From contig NW_006921534.1 in assembly GCF_000340215.1 (NCBI RefSeq), forward strand, positions 1,141,171-1,205,170: a stretch of 64,000 nt of DNA, written 5' to 3'. Of the stretch, positions 1 to 10,482 are shown piece by piece (the first letter of the stretch is position 1; each line of letters opens with the position of its first letter). The notes below the pieces were generated by a model. It saw only the letters and a list, made by a program, of their open reading frames with translations. It did no database searches and was not told the origin of the DNA. The position numbers and the translations under genes were made by a program. The stretch is from Pseudocercospora fijiensis CIRAD86 (taxonomy: Eukaryota > Ascomycota > Dothideomycetes > Mycosphaerellales > Mycosphaerellaceae).

Positions 1-1995
1 AAATATGGGGTTGTCCGGCATGCCATACATGATCACCCGCTTCACGTCTCTGATCTTAAGCCGGAAGAAATGATGTGCTCGCTGCGTGTATAGCAGTATG
101 CTGTGCTTTCCATTTGAGAAGCGAGATCTTGCTCGTCGCTGGTCTGAAACCTCGCTGTAATCGTGTATGGTGCCGAAGGATGTTTCTTCCGTAAGCGTAG
201 AGCCGGCGAAGAAATTGCGTATGCGCAAGAAGTCGAAGTAGGAAGGAATGAATATTAGTGTCCCTTGCGCACCGGTGCGAAGAAGCCTGGGCAGAATGGC
301 AGTGGTAAAGTATTTGAATCTCGCTTCAGGATCATCTCCTGGAGATGAGGAGTCGAAGCGAGAGAAGGTCTGCTTAATACCCAGGCCGGAGGCTTCCGTG
401 ATTGCACCTGCGTACATAGGTGTAAGCTTGACCTTGCCTGCGACATTCAGCATGTGCGCGCTCCACAATCTATTCATCTCTGGAGTAATATAGGCCGAAA
501 ATAGAATGGTTTGCCGCAGGTGCTTGGCATGCCCATCGAGATACCAAGGGCGGACACGAGAAAAGTCGCAGTCATGAGCTTGCCTCAGCTCTAGGTTGAG
601 GTGGTTGAACACCACTTGCAAGTTATCCCAGTTCTGCATATACATCCCATCTGCTTGATCTGCTATCAAGATTTCGATCGATGATAGAAAATCATGATCT
701 TGCTTCTTTTTGTCTTCATTTTCGATGATCCTTCGCAGTCCCAGTGGTGAAGCGAGAATGATGTCGCTGTTATAGAAGCCCGAGTAGAATTTAAGAGTCT
801 TTCTTGTGAATTTGAGCGCCGTGAGGAAGCTGTTGTCGTTGTTGCCACCAAATAGCTCGCGATAGTCTTCAGGCATCGTCTGACGGTCATCCAAAGGATC
901 TCTGAACGCATCATCAAACCGCTTTCTATGCTCTTGTTGTTCTGGCTTGAAGACTTCGACAATAGCATCTGCGTAGTTTGCAGCCATTTGGCGCGTTTCG
1001 GTGAGGATGAGGATTTTCGGTCGCACGAATCCCTGGTCCTGGGCATTGACTTCAGCGGAGTCGGCATGACTGAGTCGCTCATTGTTCTTGAGCACTCTAT
1101 CGCGTCCCTTGAGGACATGATTTACAGCATGGAGGGCCGAAAGATTCCGGAGCGATGGTGCATTCTGTGGCGTGCGACCACTCGCGAGGACATCCTGATA
1201 CGCAAAGACATACGGAGCCAAGGTTTGCGCCGCCTCGCTCTCGAAGTCGGAATGGGATATGTTCTTGGCAAGGCGCTCTTTCAGATGAAGTTTCTTGGGT
1301 CCAGACAGTTTGGGTCTGAGAAGGGATCGCTCTTTCGCGGCTTCCGGGACAGAGATGACTAGATTCGTCTGCCTACCCACTGCCTGCTTCTCATTGCTCC
1401 ACTTGCCCCCTTGTATGGATGCGAGACGTCGCGATAGTTCACCGTCGTCTGGATTCGCAAAATGCAGTTCGTATGGATCGTCCTGGCCGTCGTCATCGTT
1501 GGAGTCAGGAGCGGCTTCCTCATCATCGCTCTCGTCGTCTCCTAAGCTGTCCTGCTCAGATTGTTCGTTCTCGACTATCTCTTCATCCGATTGAAGTTCA
1601 TCGACGTTCTGTACCTCATTCCGATCTTCCTGGACATGCTCAATCTTTCGCCGCTTCGCCTTCCGCTCACCAGTCTCTTCCGGTTTGTGGAAGGACTGCA
1701 GAAGAGCATTGTACGCCTTCACAGTCGGCTTGACCACTTCCACTTGTTCATCTTCATCATCGAGTTCCTCTTGCTCAGACTCCGACTCGTCTTGGGCAAC
1801 TTGCGGCTGTTCATCATCTGATTCCACTTCTCTCACGCGCTGACTATCAAACTTGCGATACCCATTCTTCGTCTTGATACCGCTTCTGGCGAGCTTGCCA
1901 CTGTTCTGCGCACCGCCCCTGCTTCCACCTCTTGCGCCGCGACCTCCTCTGCTTCCGCCCCTGCCTCGTCCTCCGCGACCGCGAAACGGAGCCAT
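1..1995 (-). CDS. UTP25: UTP25, U3 snoRNP-associated DEAD-box-like protein (3' end outside window)
   Basis: Role from the family: component of the SSU processome needed for 18S rRNA maturation in the nucleolus; related to DEAD-box helicases but lacking the usual helicase motifs. The frame is open without introns from ATG at 1995 to the left edge (665 codons). It starts with an RG-rich tail (MAPFRGRGGRGRGG), followed by a long acidic stretch rich in D and E. The helicase-like core then includes KILILTETRQMA, DIILASPLGLR, EILIADQADGMYMQNW, GTLIFIPSYFDFLRIRNFF and, at the edge, VIMYGMPDNPIF. This C-terminal block is characteristic of the UTP25/DEF family. It is divergently oriented from eIF3f, with 232 bp between the two starts. 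The last part of the protein is missing only because the window ends. Confidence 0.93.
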   Translation of the reverse strand, partial: MAPFRGRGGRGRGGSRGGRGARGGSRGGAQNSGKLARSGIKTKNGYRKFDSQRVREVESDDEQPQVAQDESESEQEELDDEDEQVEVVKPTVKAYNALLQSFHKPEETGERKAKRRKIEHVQEDRNEVQNVDELQSDEEIVENEQSEQDSLGDDESDDEEAAPDSNDDDGQDDPYELHFANPDDGELSRRLASIQGGKWSNEKQAVGRQTNLVISVPEAAKERSLLRPKLSGPKKLHLKERLAKNISHSDFESEAAQTLAPYVFAYQDVLASGRTPQNAPSLRNLSALHAVNHVLKGRDRVLKNNERLSHADSAEVNAQDQGFVRPKILILTETRQMAANYADAIVEVFKPEQQEHRKRFDDAFRDPLDDRQTMPEDYRELFGGNNDNSFLTALKFTRKTLKFYSGFYNSDIILASPLGLRRIIENEDKKKQDHDFLSSIEILIADQADGMYMQNWDNLQVVFNHLNLELRQAHDCDFSRVRPWYLDGHAKHLRQTILFSAYITPEMNRLWSAHMLNVAGKVKLTPMYAGAITEASGLGIKQTFSRFDSSSPGDDPEARFKYFTTAILPRLLRTGAQGTLIFIPSYFDFLRIRNFFAGSTLTEETSFGTIHDYSEVSDQRRARSRFSNGKHSILLYTQRAHHFFRLKIRDVKRVIMYGMPDNPIF

Positions 1996-2227
1996 TATAG
2001 CGTTATAGCATGTCGAAACTTTTTCTTGAACCCTTGACTTTCACAAGCCAAAAAGCTATCGATTAGAGTTGGCAGGGATCAGTCCCCACCTGCCCAAATT
2101 TCGCGCCAAGACTTATATCGCATCGCGAGTCTTTCGATCCCGCGCCAGGAACAAGTCCAAGTCGACGACCGCGAATCTGAGCCCGGCGCCCGCCCTCCCT
2201 TTTTTCTCACCACCGACAACCGCGAAC
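1996..2227. promoter_or_regulatory. Shared divergent promoter between UTP25 and eIF3f
   Basis: These 232 bp separate two divergent start codons, both of translation or ribosome-biogenesis genes. The stretch is pyrimidine- and C-rich close to the eIF3f start. No TATA box is clear. Co-regulation of the pair is an inference from the arrangement. Confidence 0.5.
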
Positions 2228-3266
2228 ATGGGCGACAACTTCCTCCACCTCGCGCGTCCGCTGGCCCCAGCCGCAGTGAGCAACGCTCCACCGTCCACAG
2301 CGCCAGTGACTGTGACCGTGCAGCCACAAGCCATTTTCAGCATTCTCGACCACGCATCGCGGAGACCCGCAGACCAAGAGCGCGTAATTGGAACATTGCT
2401 GGGAGTGCGCAGCGAAGATGGCACCGAAGTCGAGATTCGAAACTGCTATGCAGTCCCACACACAGAAACCGATGAGCAAGTGGAAGTAGACATGGACTAC
2501 CAGAAGCAAATGCTCGCGCTGCACCTGAAGGCCAACCCGAAGGAAGTACTCATAGGATGGTACGCAACCAGCAGCGAGCTCAACACCTTCTCCGCTCTCA
2601 TTCAGAATTTCTACGGCCAACAAGGAGATGGCACGTTCCCACACCCAGCAGTCCACTTGACTGTGAGCACAGTTGCTGGCCAAGATATCAAGGCAGACAC
2701 ATACATCAGTGCACCAATCGGTGTTACCGCAGAGAGAGCGGCAGACTCATGTCTCTTCATCCCAGTTCCACATGACATCAAATACGGCGAAGCAGAAAAG
2801 TCAGGATTGGAATTGATTGCAGGCGCACAGGATCATGAGGACAGGTCGCAGTTGCTGCAAACCGACATTGAGACCTTGGAGCGCGCGATCGAGCAGGTGC
2901 TGGAGATGCTGAACCGGGTATCAAATTACGTTAACAACGTGCTGGATGAGGAGGCAGAACCTTCTTCAGCGCTGGGTCAGTTCCTGATGAACACACTTTC
3001 CCTCGCGCCCAAGGTCGAGGCGGAGGACATTGAGAAGGACTTGTACGTGACTATTCCCATGAACCGAATGAGCTTGAGACTGACTTCATTCCAGCAACAA
3101 TCACATCCAAGACGTGCTCCTCGTTTCGTACCTCGCCAACACTATCCGCACCCAAATCGACCTTTCAAACCGCCTCGCAACAGCCACACTCAACCTCGGA
3201 GACCCATCAGGAGAAAAGAAGCAAGATCGAAAAGCTGGCCAGAGAGGCCAGCGCGAGCAACAGTAG
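2228..3266 (+). CDS. Translation initiation factor eIF3 subunit F (MPN domain)
   Basis: Two exons, 2228-3042 and 3095-3266, with a 52 nt GTACGT...CAG intron; 328 aa, a usual length for eIF3f. Residues about 30-160 form an MPN domain ([45 protein letters not shown]). The metalloprotease JAMM histidines are absent where an active enzyme would have HTH, as in eIF3f generally, so it is a structural MPN subunit of the 43S pre-initiation complex. The C-terminal part ([23 protein letters not shown]) is helical, and exon 2 restores the family's [20 protein letters not shown] block. I chose the ATG at 2228 (context GCGAACATGG); an in-frame ATG 53 codons upstream would add a basic tail unlike the family. 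Confidence 0.95.
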
Positions 3267-3891
3267 GACGTTGCCCATCAGCCCTCTGGCAGCTGCTTGC
3301 CGAGTGGGCTGTGACTTGAAGTTCGAAAAAGTGTGTTTGATAGATTCCACAGCGTAGTGGCACTTGCATGAAATGGCTCCTAGTCGGGGACGCCTTGATC
3401 CGATGACCAAACATATGCACTCTTCTCAAGAATGTCCTGGCCCTTTAGATTCCACGATGGACTGAGTAAGAAAGCAGCCGGATGAATGAATTCGCCGAAA
3501 GCAAGGCTCCCGGGAGATCTTCGCCAACCTCTCTGCAGTTCCCTGAGTTTGAAAGTGTGCACCACCGAACCGGGTCTTTTGTTTCCTGACAAGGCTTTGA
3601 GCTGCCCCCAGTGCCTCTTTGCTCATAGTATATGCCTTTTCCATCCAAGATACGGCGGCAAGACAATCGAAAAGGCGTCTTGGCATTCTCAGCCTTGCGG
3701 CAAAGCATAGTAAGACGCCTGCTTCGAGTTGGGCTTCGTCCGAGTGACTCGAGACTGTGAGCATAGTGCCAGCACGCCTGCATGAGCCATTAAATTTGTA
3801 TACAAAAATCAAGACGTCAACATCGATAATGAGTTCCATAAAGACAGTGAGAATAAACCCAAAACGCCTCACAGACCCATCCGCATTCCAA
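3267..3891. other. Convergent 3' intergenic region
   Basis: The region lies between the stops of eIF3f and the nuclease gene. Open frames on the minus strand here run antisense or out of frame into the nuclease gene and look like shadows. I see no separate gene; it probably holds two 3' UTRs. Confidence 0.6.
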
Positions 3892-5273
3892 TCACGTCCG
3901 AGGACATGGAAACCAGCATTCAATCTCCTGCCGAGGACCACTCTCTCCATCCTCAATTTCCGGCACAGTACAATAAGCCCCTTCCGCAGGAACATCATCA
4001 GGATACGCCTTGCTAACCGCATCATCACTACCAGTACTAAAAGTAGTAAAAGGGAAAGACACAGCATAATTCTCACCAACACCATAATAAACAAGATTAG
4101 CGCTGCCGCGTCCAGTTCCCATTTCACCCAACCGGACGATTGAGGTATCTTTCACGTATCCGCTTCCAGGGATCTGCAGAGCCTGTTGATCTTCCGTCAG
4201 TTGTGCAGAAGCATGGCCTCTCTGCTCGCCTGCGTTGTCGTATGTCCAGGCTTCGTAACTGTCGCCTGCGGTTCGGAGGATTTTGAGACGGCATTGGAGG
4301 ATGTCTTCGAAGTCGTTGTCGTCGTCGATGTTTGCGAAAGAGGCGTAGCGGTTGTCGGTTTCTGGTTGGTAGGGGAAGTGGATTGGGCCCCCTGTTGTTT
4401 GGCCTCCGTAGGAAGATAGGAAGAATTGGTTCCCTGTTGGATTGATTAGTTTTGGAATGCTGCTAGACAGCTCGAAATGGTCGGCTTACAGATATCTGCG
4501 GTGCCTGGGTTTGGGGCGTCGAGGCAGAAGCCTAGTTTGCTGAGATGCATATGAGCTTACGATGAAGGTTGCAAAGGTTTCCATGATACGGCGTACCTTG
4601 TATCTGCTCCGTCATAGTTAAAAGCGATCTGATATGTGTCTCCATCATTCAGTGGTCCATCACCGACTCTGCCTGCCAGTCCGGTGCCAACACCACGTTC
4701 AAAATTTGAAAGCTGACTGCCAGCAGCTGCATGGAAAAAGTGAGCATAACGTTGATTCACTTCACTTTGAGACGACATACCTGAGTTTTGATTAGCGTCG
4801 ATACATCGAAGACTATTGCGAACGGTTCCAGCCTTCCAGTCGTCTTGTTTCATCGATGCCATAGGGAATTCGTCGCAGTTGTAGTTATCTCCAAGGAAAT
4901 CGTGCCATCTCTGGCTGAACGGCATTTTGTTGCAGACGCTACCATCTCTTGACCGGCAGCCAGAGTGAATGCGATTCTTGTTGTTGTCTGTGTTGGAATC
5001 GTAGGTTGCTACAAAGTCTGGCTTGACGAAGTTCATGTAGTAGCAAGCATTGTTACAGGCTTCCTCAATGGACCTTCCACGAGTTTGGGAGCCTTGTGTG
5101 GGAGGCGTACCACCGCAGAACATTGTCCATCTGCCTCGGTCACTACGCTTGATGATTCGGTCATGCTGGATATCGTGAGATCCCAAATTTGTGGTGTCTC
5201 GGGGCACGACTGTAGCGCCAGTTGTGCAAGCGTAGGCTAGGCCAAGGGCGAGTAGAGGAGTGAGAGTAATCAT
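3892..5273 (-). CDS. Secreted protein with NucA/NucB-type deoxyribonuclease domain
   Basis: I assembled three exons on the minus strand: 5273-4597, 4539-4490 and 4433-3892, with 57 and 56 nt GT-AG introns that have CTAAT/CTCAT-like branch sites. The spliced frame is continuous (422 aa). Residues 1-20 are a hydrophobic signal peptide. The stretch CDEFPMAS at residues 133-140 matches the D-E-(Y/F)-P core of NucA/NucB nucleases, and many paired cysteines (C53, C73, C77, C106, C114, C133) fit an extracellular disulfide-bonded enzyme. After exon 1 the frame reads YDGADTSKLGFCLDAPNPG and then NQFFLSSYGGQTTGG, which makes better sense than stopping at 4557. Role by family: extracellular DNA cleavage, nutritional or competitive; the true substrate is unknown. 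The C-terminal 150 residues are not recognised. Confidence 0.75.
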
Positions 5274-5948
5274 ATCGCCAGGGAACGAGCTGCGCTGATG
5301 AGTTTGTGAATGAGAACCATTGAACGGTCAATCAAGATCGTCTTTATACAGCTACACCTGTGCCTACAACCAAGATGCTCAGCTCGAGGCCGCTCATACT
5401 TGAGACACCTCTTGCCATTCCCATCGAAGAACAGCTGAACACAGCCATGTGTCGCCATCGCACCGCATGTGGGAGCCAGAAGCCAGAAGCCAAGAAGCAG
5501 GCCGTTGATGTTTTCAGTCAATTGGTCAAGCAATCGTGCTTTTGCTGCGCTCGCCAAAACTCTCTGGAAACGGAATGATATTCTCGTTCGTACTCGCGTT
5601 CGGCATGCGATGGAACAGGATCGCCCAGCGTTCGATATTGCTTTCGTGTTTGTTGAGATTCAAAGACGAGCAGCTCCGGCCGTGAAACGAATGCAAACTT
5701 CCTGAGGCAAGAATTTCTGCCCCAGCTTTGCTTCCACTTTCCATCAGCCATTTCGTCACAGAGCGACTTGAAGTTGCACAAGGAGCTCAGCTGAAGATAA
5801 ATAGCCCCAGATCCTACCTCTGCACTGCCCATTAACCTTGCGATATCTCTGAAATAGCTGAGACATCCTCCCGTCAGCGTGAGCATAGCCCATCGATTCT
5901 TCAACTAGACACCAAACCGACAAATTCATCACTTCAACAATCTCAGAA
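5274..5948. other. Intergenic region upstream of nuclease gene and of the 175-aa gene
   Basis: Divergent promoter space. Short open frames exist on both strands, but none has a family signature, sensible start context or splicing. No further gene is supported. Confidence 0.5.
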
Positions 5949-6476
5949 ATGGCCCCCAAAGGAGTTTCGCCGCCCTTTGCACTCTTCGCTGTTGTCAACC
6001 TGGAAAAACAGGTAATCAACAAAATCCTCCAAAAAGCCAAGTCAGCTACGAGTGTCAATGATCTCTGGCTCGTATCAAGCTCTGATTACTCCGACACACC
6101 ACAAAAAGTCCCCAAAAAAGTCAACACCGGAACAGACCCTCCCATCCCCTCAACCTTCCAATCCCCCTTCATAAACCACAAACTCTCGGATTTGGTCCAA
6201 TGGCTTCGCTCCAAACCAAAAAATGTCGACTTAGACGAGCACTATTTCGTGATCCTGGACGCAAAAGCTGAAGGGCCGGGGGAGGAGAGTGTGGTGGTTT
6301 GTAAGATTGGGGATATTGAGTTAAAGGGGGATGGGGTGAGTTGTTTTCGGATGGAGGCTGGGTTGGCTAGTGCTTTTTTGTCGGGGATGGAGTATGGGGA
6401 GTGGGAGGAGATGAGGGAGGGGACGCGTAAGAGGGAGTTTGCGGAGATTGAGTATGGGGATTGTGGGGAGTTGTGA
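5949..6476 (+). CDS. Uncharacterised 175-aa protein
   Basis: Single exon; ATG in a good context (agaaATGGCC). Third positions change character within the gene: the first half is C-rich, the second half G-rich (runs of GGGGA). The protein has a DLWLVSSSDYSD stretch near residue 40, a hydrophobic strand YFVILDAKAEG near residue 100 and an acidic C-terminus (GEWEEMREGTRKREFAEIEYGD). The LVSSDYSD...FVILDA...M pattern recalls the DUF6924 family, but that is a weak impression. No signal peptide or membrane segment. Function unknown. Confidence 0.6.
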   Translation: MAPKGVSPPFALFAVVNLEKQVINKILQKAKSATSVNDLWLVSSSDYSDTPQKVPKKVNTGTDPPIPSTFQSPFINHKLSDLVQWLRSKPKNVDLDEHYFVILDAKAEGPGEESVVVCKIGDIELKGDGVSCFRMEAGLASAFLSGMEYGEWEEMREGTRKREFAEIEYGDCGEL

Positions 6477-7244
6477 AGTTGAGCTGTTTTGAGTGTATAT
6501 ATCATGCAGAAGCCTGGATGCAATGTCGATATCAAGCTACCGTAAAGCCAGTATGGGATTTCGATTCGCGGGTTGTGGCATGTGGTGCTTCATGGCGGAG
6601 TGTGAGGTGACCGAATACTCATGATTGGGATAGGTATGAGTACTACTTCTCCACTCATCGGAGCCATTCTCAAAGCTTGATGCCCAACGACTTCCTCCCT
6701 AGCTCTACCCCCACTCAGCCGCTCGATGGCTCCCTCAGCCTGATCCTTCCACGTCCTCACCACTCAGACGAGCGGCCCGAGGTAGCGACTGTAGTGGATG
6801 ACATCCTAGTTATGATGCACTATGGAGACGAAGGCTTGTGTTTCATCTGGATTCCCAAGGGAAGAGAACACTTTCTCTTCCTCGGATAATGCATACCTGT
6901 TCAAACAATAGGCAGCGTGGAGAGGCCTCACGAGCGTCCAGTTGAAAGAATCTTTGAATTCCTGGATGGAGGCTGCAGGTTTGTATAAAGTCTTTGCTTG
7001 TCTGGCAGAAACAGCATGAAGGTCGGGTGTTTTTATTTTCAAAGTTCTCTTCGTGTGATACTTATTGATATTCAGCAGCCAAGTCAGAGGCAAGGCGATG
7101 CCACACGGAACCCGTTAGACTATTTTAGCTCTCTTCATCGTACGCTCACTGTGCTCCATACGTATGCGCTAGAAAAGTTTCGAATCTTTCCATGTTGCGA
7201 TGCATCTCAGGTGACTGCGATTGCTGCATTAGCGAAGGCGGAAT
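6477..7244. other. Intergenic, no supported gene
   Basis: It holds the 3' side of the 175-aa gene and of the convergent TPR-like gene. A 69-codon frame at 6680-6889 (plus) and others on both strands lack any recognisable feature. Confidence 0.5.
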
Positions 7245-8009
7245 TCAGGATTCGCAGAACTTTGCCGCTTTCTGCTTCTCCTCTGCATTCAAGTGGCTGA
7301 GTAGTTTAGCACTGGTGGAAATGTCATCGTCGAGCTTTTGAATGCGTTTCCAGCATTTCCCAAGCCGAGATGGGCCCGAGTTGACTATGTCCTTGACCTT
7401 CGTCAATACGAGTGCAGCACCTTCTACGTCGCACAGGCACAGCTTCACTTGCACATCAGTCATGCAAGCTATGGCCCGCGTCTCGGCTCGCAACAATAAA
7501 GGTATCGGAATATTCGCATCTCCGGGGTCAAGTCTTGTCAATTCTTCTTGAGACAGCGAGGGCTTCTCCACTCTGGCTCCCACTGCTGGACTGATCTCGG
7601 CCATTGCGCGCCTGGCCACAAAGCTGGCTTCTGAGTTGGGCCCATACATCACATCATAGGTTTCGACGACATCTGTGATGAGTTCGAGCGCCTCCCGACC
7701 GCGTCGTGTCAGTGCATAGATGTTGGCGAACCTTTGTTTCCTCAGAAGCGTGTCCGGATGGTAGGAGCCAAGGACTTCTTTGCTAAAGTGAAGCGCACGC
7801 TCGAGCCATCGTACGGCGGGTTTCCAGTCGCCTTCACCTCGTTCTTGCAACGCGACGCTGTCTAAAACGCGCGACTGTGCGTGCAAAATGTCAAGTTGTA
7901 GGTTTGAATTGCTCTCATACCTCGCAGCCTGGCAAGTTCGATACAAAGAAGAGTAAATGCATTCAGAGTGCCCAGAGCTGCTGCGATGCTCATGGAAGGC
8001 AAGTGTCAT
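7245..8009 (-). CDS. TPR-like protein, possibly the last exon of a larger gene
   Basis: ATG at 8009 gives 254 aa; the frame is open upstream to about 8090 without an ATG. Residues about 50-140 look like degenerate kinesin-light-chain-type tetratricopeptide repeats: WKPAVRWLERALHFSKEVLG, HPDTLLRKQRFANIYALTRRGREALEL, DVMYGPNSEASFVARRAMAEI. Such repeats mediate protein-protein contacts. The C-terminus is charged and helical (LSHLNAEEKQKAAKF). The lack of a clear start and the open upstream frame suggest an upstream exon or a truncated copy of a TPR receptor-like gene. Function unknown. Confidence 0.5.
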   Translation of the reverse strand: MTLAFHEHRSSSGHSECIYSSLYRTCQAARYESNSNLQLDILHAQSRVLDSVALQERGEGDWKPAVRWLERALHFSKEVLGSYHPDTLLRKQRFANIYALTRRGREALELITDVVETYDVMYGPNSEASFVARRAMAEISPAVGARVEKPSLSQEELTRLDPGDANIPIPLLLRAETRAIACMTDVQVKLCLCDVEGAALVLTKVKDIVNSGPSRLGKCWKRIQKLDDDISTSAKLLSHLNAEEKQKAAKFCES

Positions 8010-8545
8010 CCCGAGCTCTTTCGCGATTCTGCTTGTGTGCCCTCTAGACACAAGTCCATCTCCAGCGGCCGACGGAAGGTCAAGTTAATGTGCGTGCGAT
8101 GCTTGGGTTGCTCGAGATGGCTTTGTCGACAGAATTGGCGGGCTTCGCTGTTATTGTATCATCAATATCGGTATCACCAATGTCAACTGCTCGGTGTACG
8201 TAGGCTGTGATGCCGCCTGATAGTCTCCCCCTCCCCCTGCTCCCACCCTCTCCCCTCCCCTCCCCCCCGTGCCTCCGATGCCTCGCGCAGTGCCAGTTCT
8301 GGTGAGAGCGCATGGAGGTGTTGTTGATGTTTGAGTGAGGTTGGAGCGCCAAGCAATGCGGGACCGACATCGGCGTATAGAAATATTGTAGCAGCTGAAA
8401 ATGTATACCGCAGTCTTCTGTGTGTGCCGATGGCTCGTCTTGTTAAGCCGATGCGCCGGCGAATGAACGGAAGGGTAGGAGACAAGCGAAGTACACTAAT
8501 CAATCGTCAATCGTCTCCTCACCGGCTGACCAGCAGCCATTTTCT

Positions 8546-8619
8546 TCCATCTCCTCCATCTCCTCCATCTCCTCCATCTCCTCCATCTCCTCCATCTCCT
8601 CCATCTCCTCCATCTCCTC
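8546..8619. repeat. 9-bp minisatellite (tctcctcca)n
   Basis: About eight perfect tandem copies of a 9 bp unit lie just before the MFS transporter start. Plus-strand codons would read Ser-Pro-Pro; the minus-strand reading gives a Glu/Met run. It sits in the presumed 5' leader of the transporter gene and is likely length-variable. Confidence 0.9.
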
Positions 8620-8676
8620 TGCTCGGTAATGACTCCCGCCTAACAGACTCACCGACCACTTCCCGCGCGCCGCACA

Positions 8677-10208
8677 ATGCAGCTGCCATGGGCGAACAAC
8701 GAGAAGACATGGCCAGCACAACGGCATGCAGGATGCCCTCAACACGACGACGACGACGACGACCTGGAAGTGCCATGTCCGCCGCATACGACGGAGCGCA
8801 AACTGGTGACGCGCATCGACTTCCACGTCGTCCCGTTTCTGTGCATCCTGTACTTGCTCGCCTTCCTGGACCGAGTCAACATCGCCAACGCCAACGTCTT
8901 CGGCCTGAGCAAGGAGCTTGGCCTGCAGGGCGATGAGTACAACACCGCGCTCGTCATCTTCTTCGTGCCCTACGTGCTGTTCGAAATCCCATCCAATATC
9001 CTGCTCAAGAAGTTCAAGCCGCATGTGTGGTTGAGTCTGAACATGTTCTTGTTCGGCTTCGTGACAATCATGCAGGGCATTGTCACCAGCTACTCCGCCC
9101 TGCTCACCACCAGATTCTTTCTCGGTGTCTTCGAGACTGGCATGTTCCCGGGATGCTTCTACCTCATCGGAATGTGGTATCGGCGGTCTGAGGCCCAGAA
9201 ACGATACAGCTTCTTCTTTTCCAGCACCACGCTAGCAGGCGCCTTTGGTGGTTTGCTCGCTGCTGCAATCGGCAAGATGGACGGCGTTTCAGGTAGCTCA
9301 CCCTAGCTCCAACGATGCGCCCGCGCTGACTCTTCTCAGGCTACGCAGGATGGAGATGGATCTTCATCCTCGAAGGAGCACTCACCGTCGCCGTGTCCTT
9401 CATTTTCTTCTTCCTTCTCCCAAGCTTTCCAGAGCAGGCCAAGTGGCTGGGCGACGACGAGAAGGCTTATGTTGCAGCCAGGCTGCGCAAGGATCAAGGC
9501 CAATCTGCCCTCGAGCGATCCATCACCGCCAAAGATGTCGCGAACGTCTTCAAAGATTACAAAGTCATCGTTGCTGGCTTCATGTACTTCGGCTTGATCG
9601 TTCCGGCCTATGGCTATGCCTACTTCGCACCCGGCATCATCCAAAGCTACGGATACACTCCCATTCAGACACAGCTGCACTCCGTGCCTCCTTGGGCAGC
9701 AGCCTTTGGCTTCGCAATGCTCATGGCCACTATCTCCGATGCAGCCAAACATCGCTTCGGCTTCGCTGTCTTCAGCATATGTATTTCCATCGCTGGTTTC
9801 GCGACTCTCATCACAGTACATGACAACCGCCATGTGCAATACGGAGCACTATTCCTGGTGACCATGGGTACATATACCGCCATGCCTATCATTGTATGTT
9901 GGTTCAACATGAACCTCGGAGGCCACCATCGTCGTTCTGTGGGCTCTGCATGGCAAGTCGGATTCGGAAACATCGGAGGTATCATTGCAGTGTTCGCATT
10001 TTTGAAGAAGGACGCACCCAAGTACACCCCGGGATACTCGATCTGCATTGCATTCACCATCTTGAGCATTTTAGCGTGCATTATTTACGGAGCAGGATGC
10101 TACCTGGCCAACAAGAAGCGAGACAAACAAGCGATCGATCTCAGCCTGACGGAGCACGAGAAGACGGAGCTTGGCGACATGAATCCCACGTATAGGTATC
10201 TGCTGTAG
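8677..10208 (+). CDS. MFS transporter, anion:cation symporter (ACS) family
   Basis: Exons 8677-9292 and 9340-10208 with a 47 nt GTAGCT...CTCAG intron; 494 aa, usual for the family. After a hydrophilic N-terminus with an Asp run (encoded by a GAC repeat), the sequence TTERKLVTRIDFHVVPFLCILYLLAFLDRVNIANA is the hallmark start of fungal ACS (Dal5/Tna1-like) permeases. About 12 membrane segments follow, with RFFLGVFETGMFPGCFYLIGMWYRR (loop 4-5) and NLGGHHRRSVGSAWQVGFGNIGGI in the C-terminal half. These carriers import organic anions such as nicotinate, allantoate or biotin precursors across the plasma membrane; the substrate cannot be told from sequence. Splicing restores GVSGYAGWRWIFILEG, a strongly conserved motif. 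Confidence 0.92.
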
Positions 10209-10482
10209 ATGGGAAACGAATGCAAGGTTTATGCGAGTGGACTTACTCAATCCAAGGACTCAAGTCTTGTTTCCAAGTCCCTCAAGCAATTATACTAATC
10301 GTCAGAAGAAGAACACTTTCTACATTGCGGTGCTGACTGTCTAGATTTTTTCTGAACGATCGTCCACGGCAGCTCACATCGGCGCCCGGTGACACAACTT
10401 GAGACATTGATTCTCCTTCAGCCCAGGAGAAGCTGACAACGAAGCACTCATAGAGAACTTCGAACTCCAACCTTCCCAGCTC

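Noticed and set aside
1..1362. Plus-strand and other minus-frame ORFs over UTP25 (e.g. 928-1362, 666-1118)
   Set aside because: All are antisense or out-of-frame to the open UTP25 frame and have no family features.
2069..2227. Longer N-terminus for eIF3f from the upstream in-frame ATG
   Set aside because: The 53 extra residues are basic and Pro-rich, unlike the family, and the ATG at 2228 has a better context.
3426..4127. 233-codon minus-strand frame
   Set aside because: It overlaps exon 3 of the nuclease gene in another frame and has low-complexity Leu/Val/Met runs; treated as a shadow.
4557..5273. Nuclease gene as a single exon ending at 4557
   Set aside because: Two GT-AG introns with branch sites join it to a long coding-like downstream segment in a single frame.
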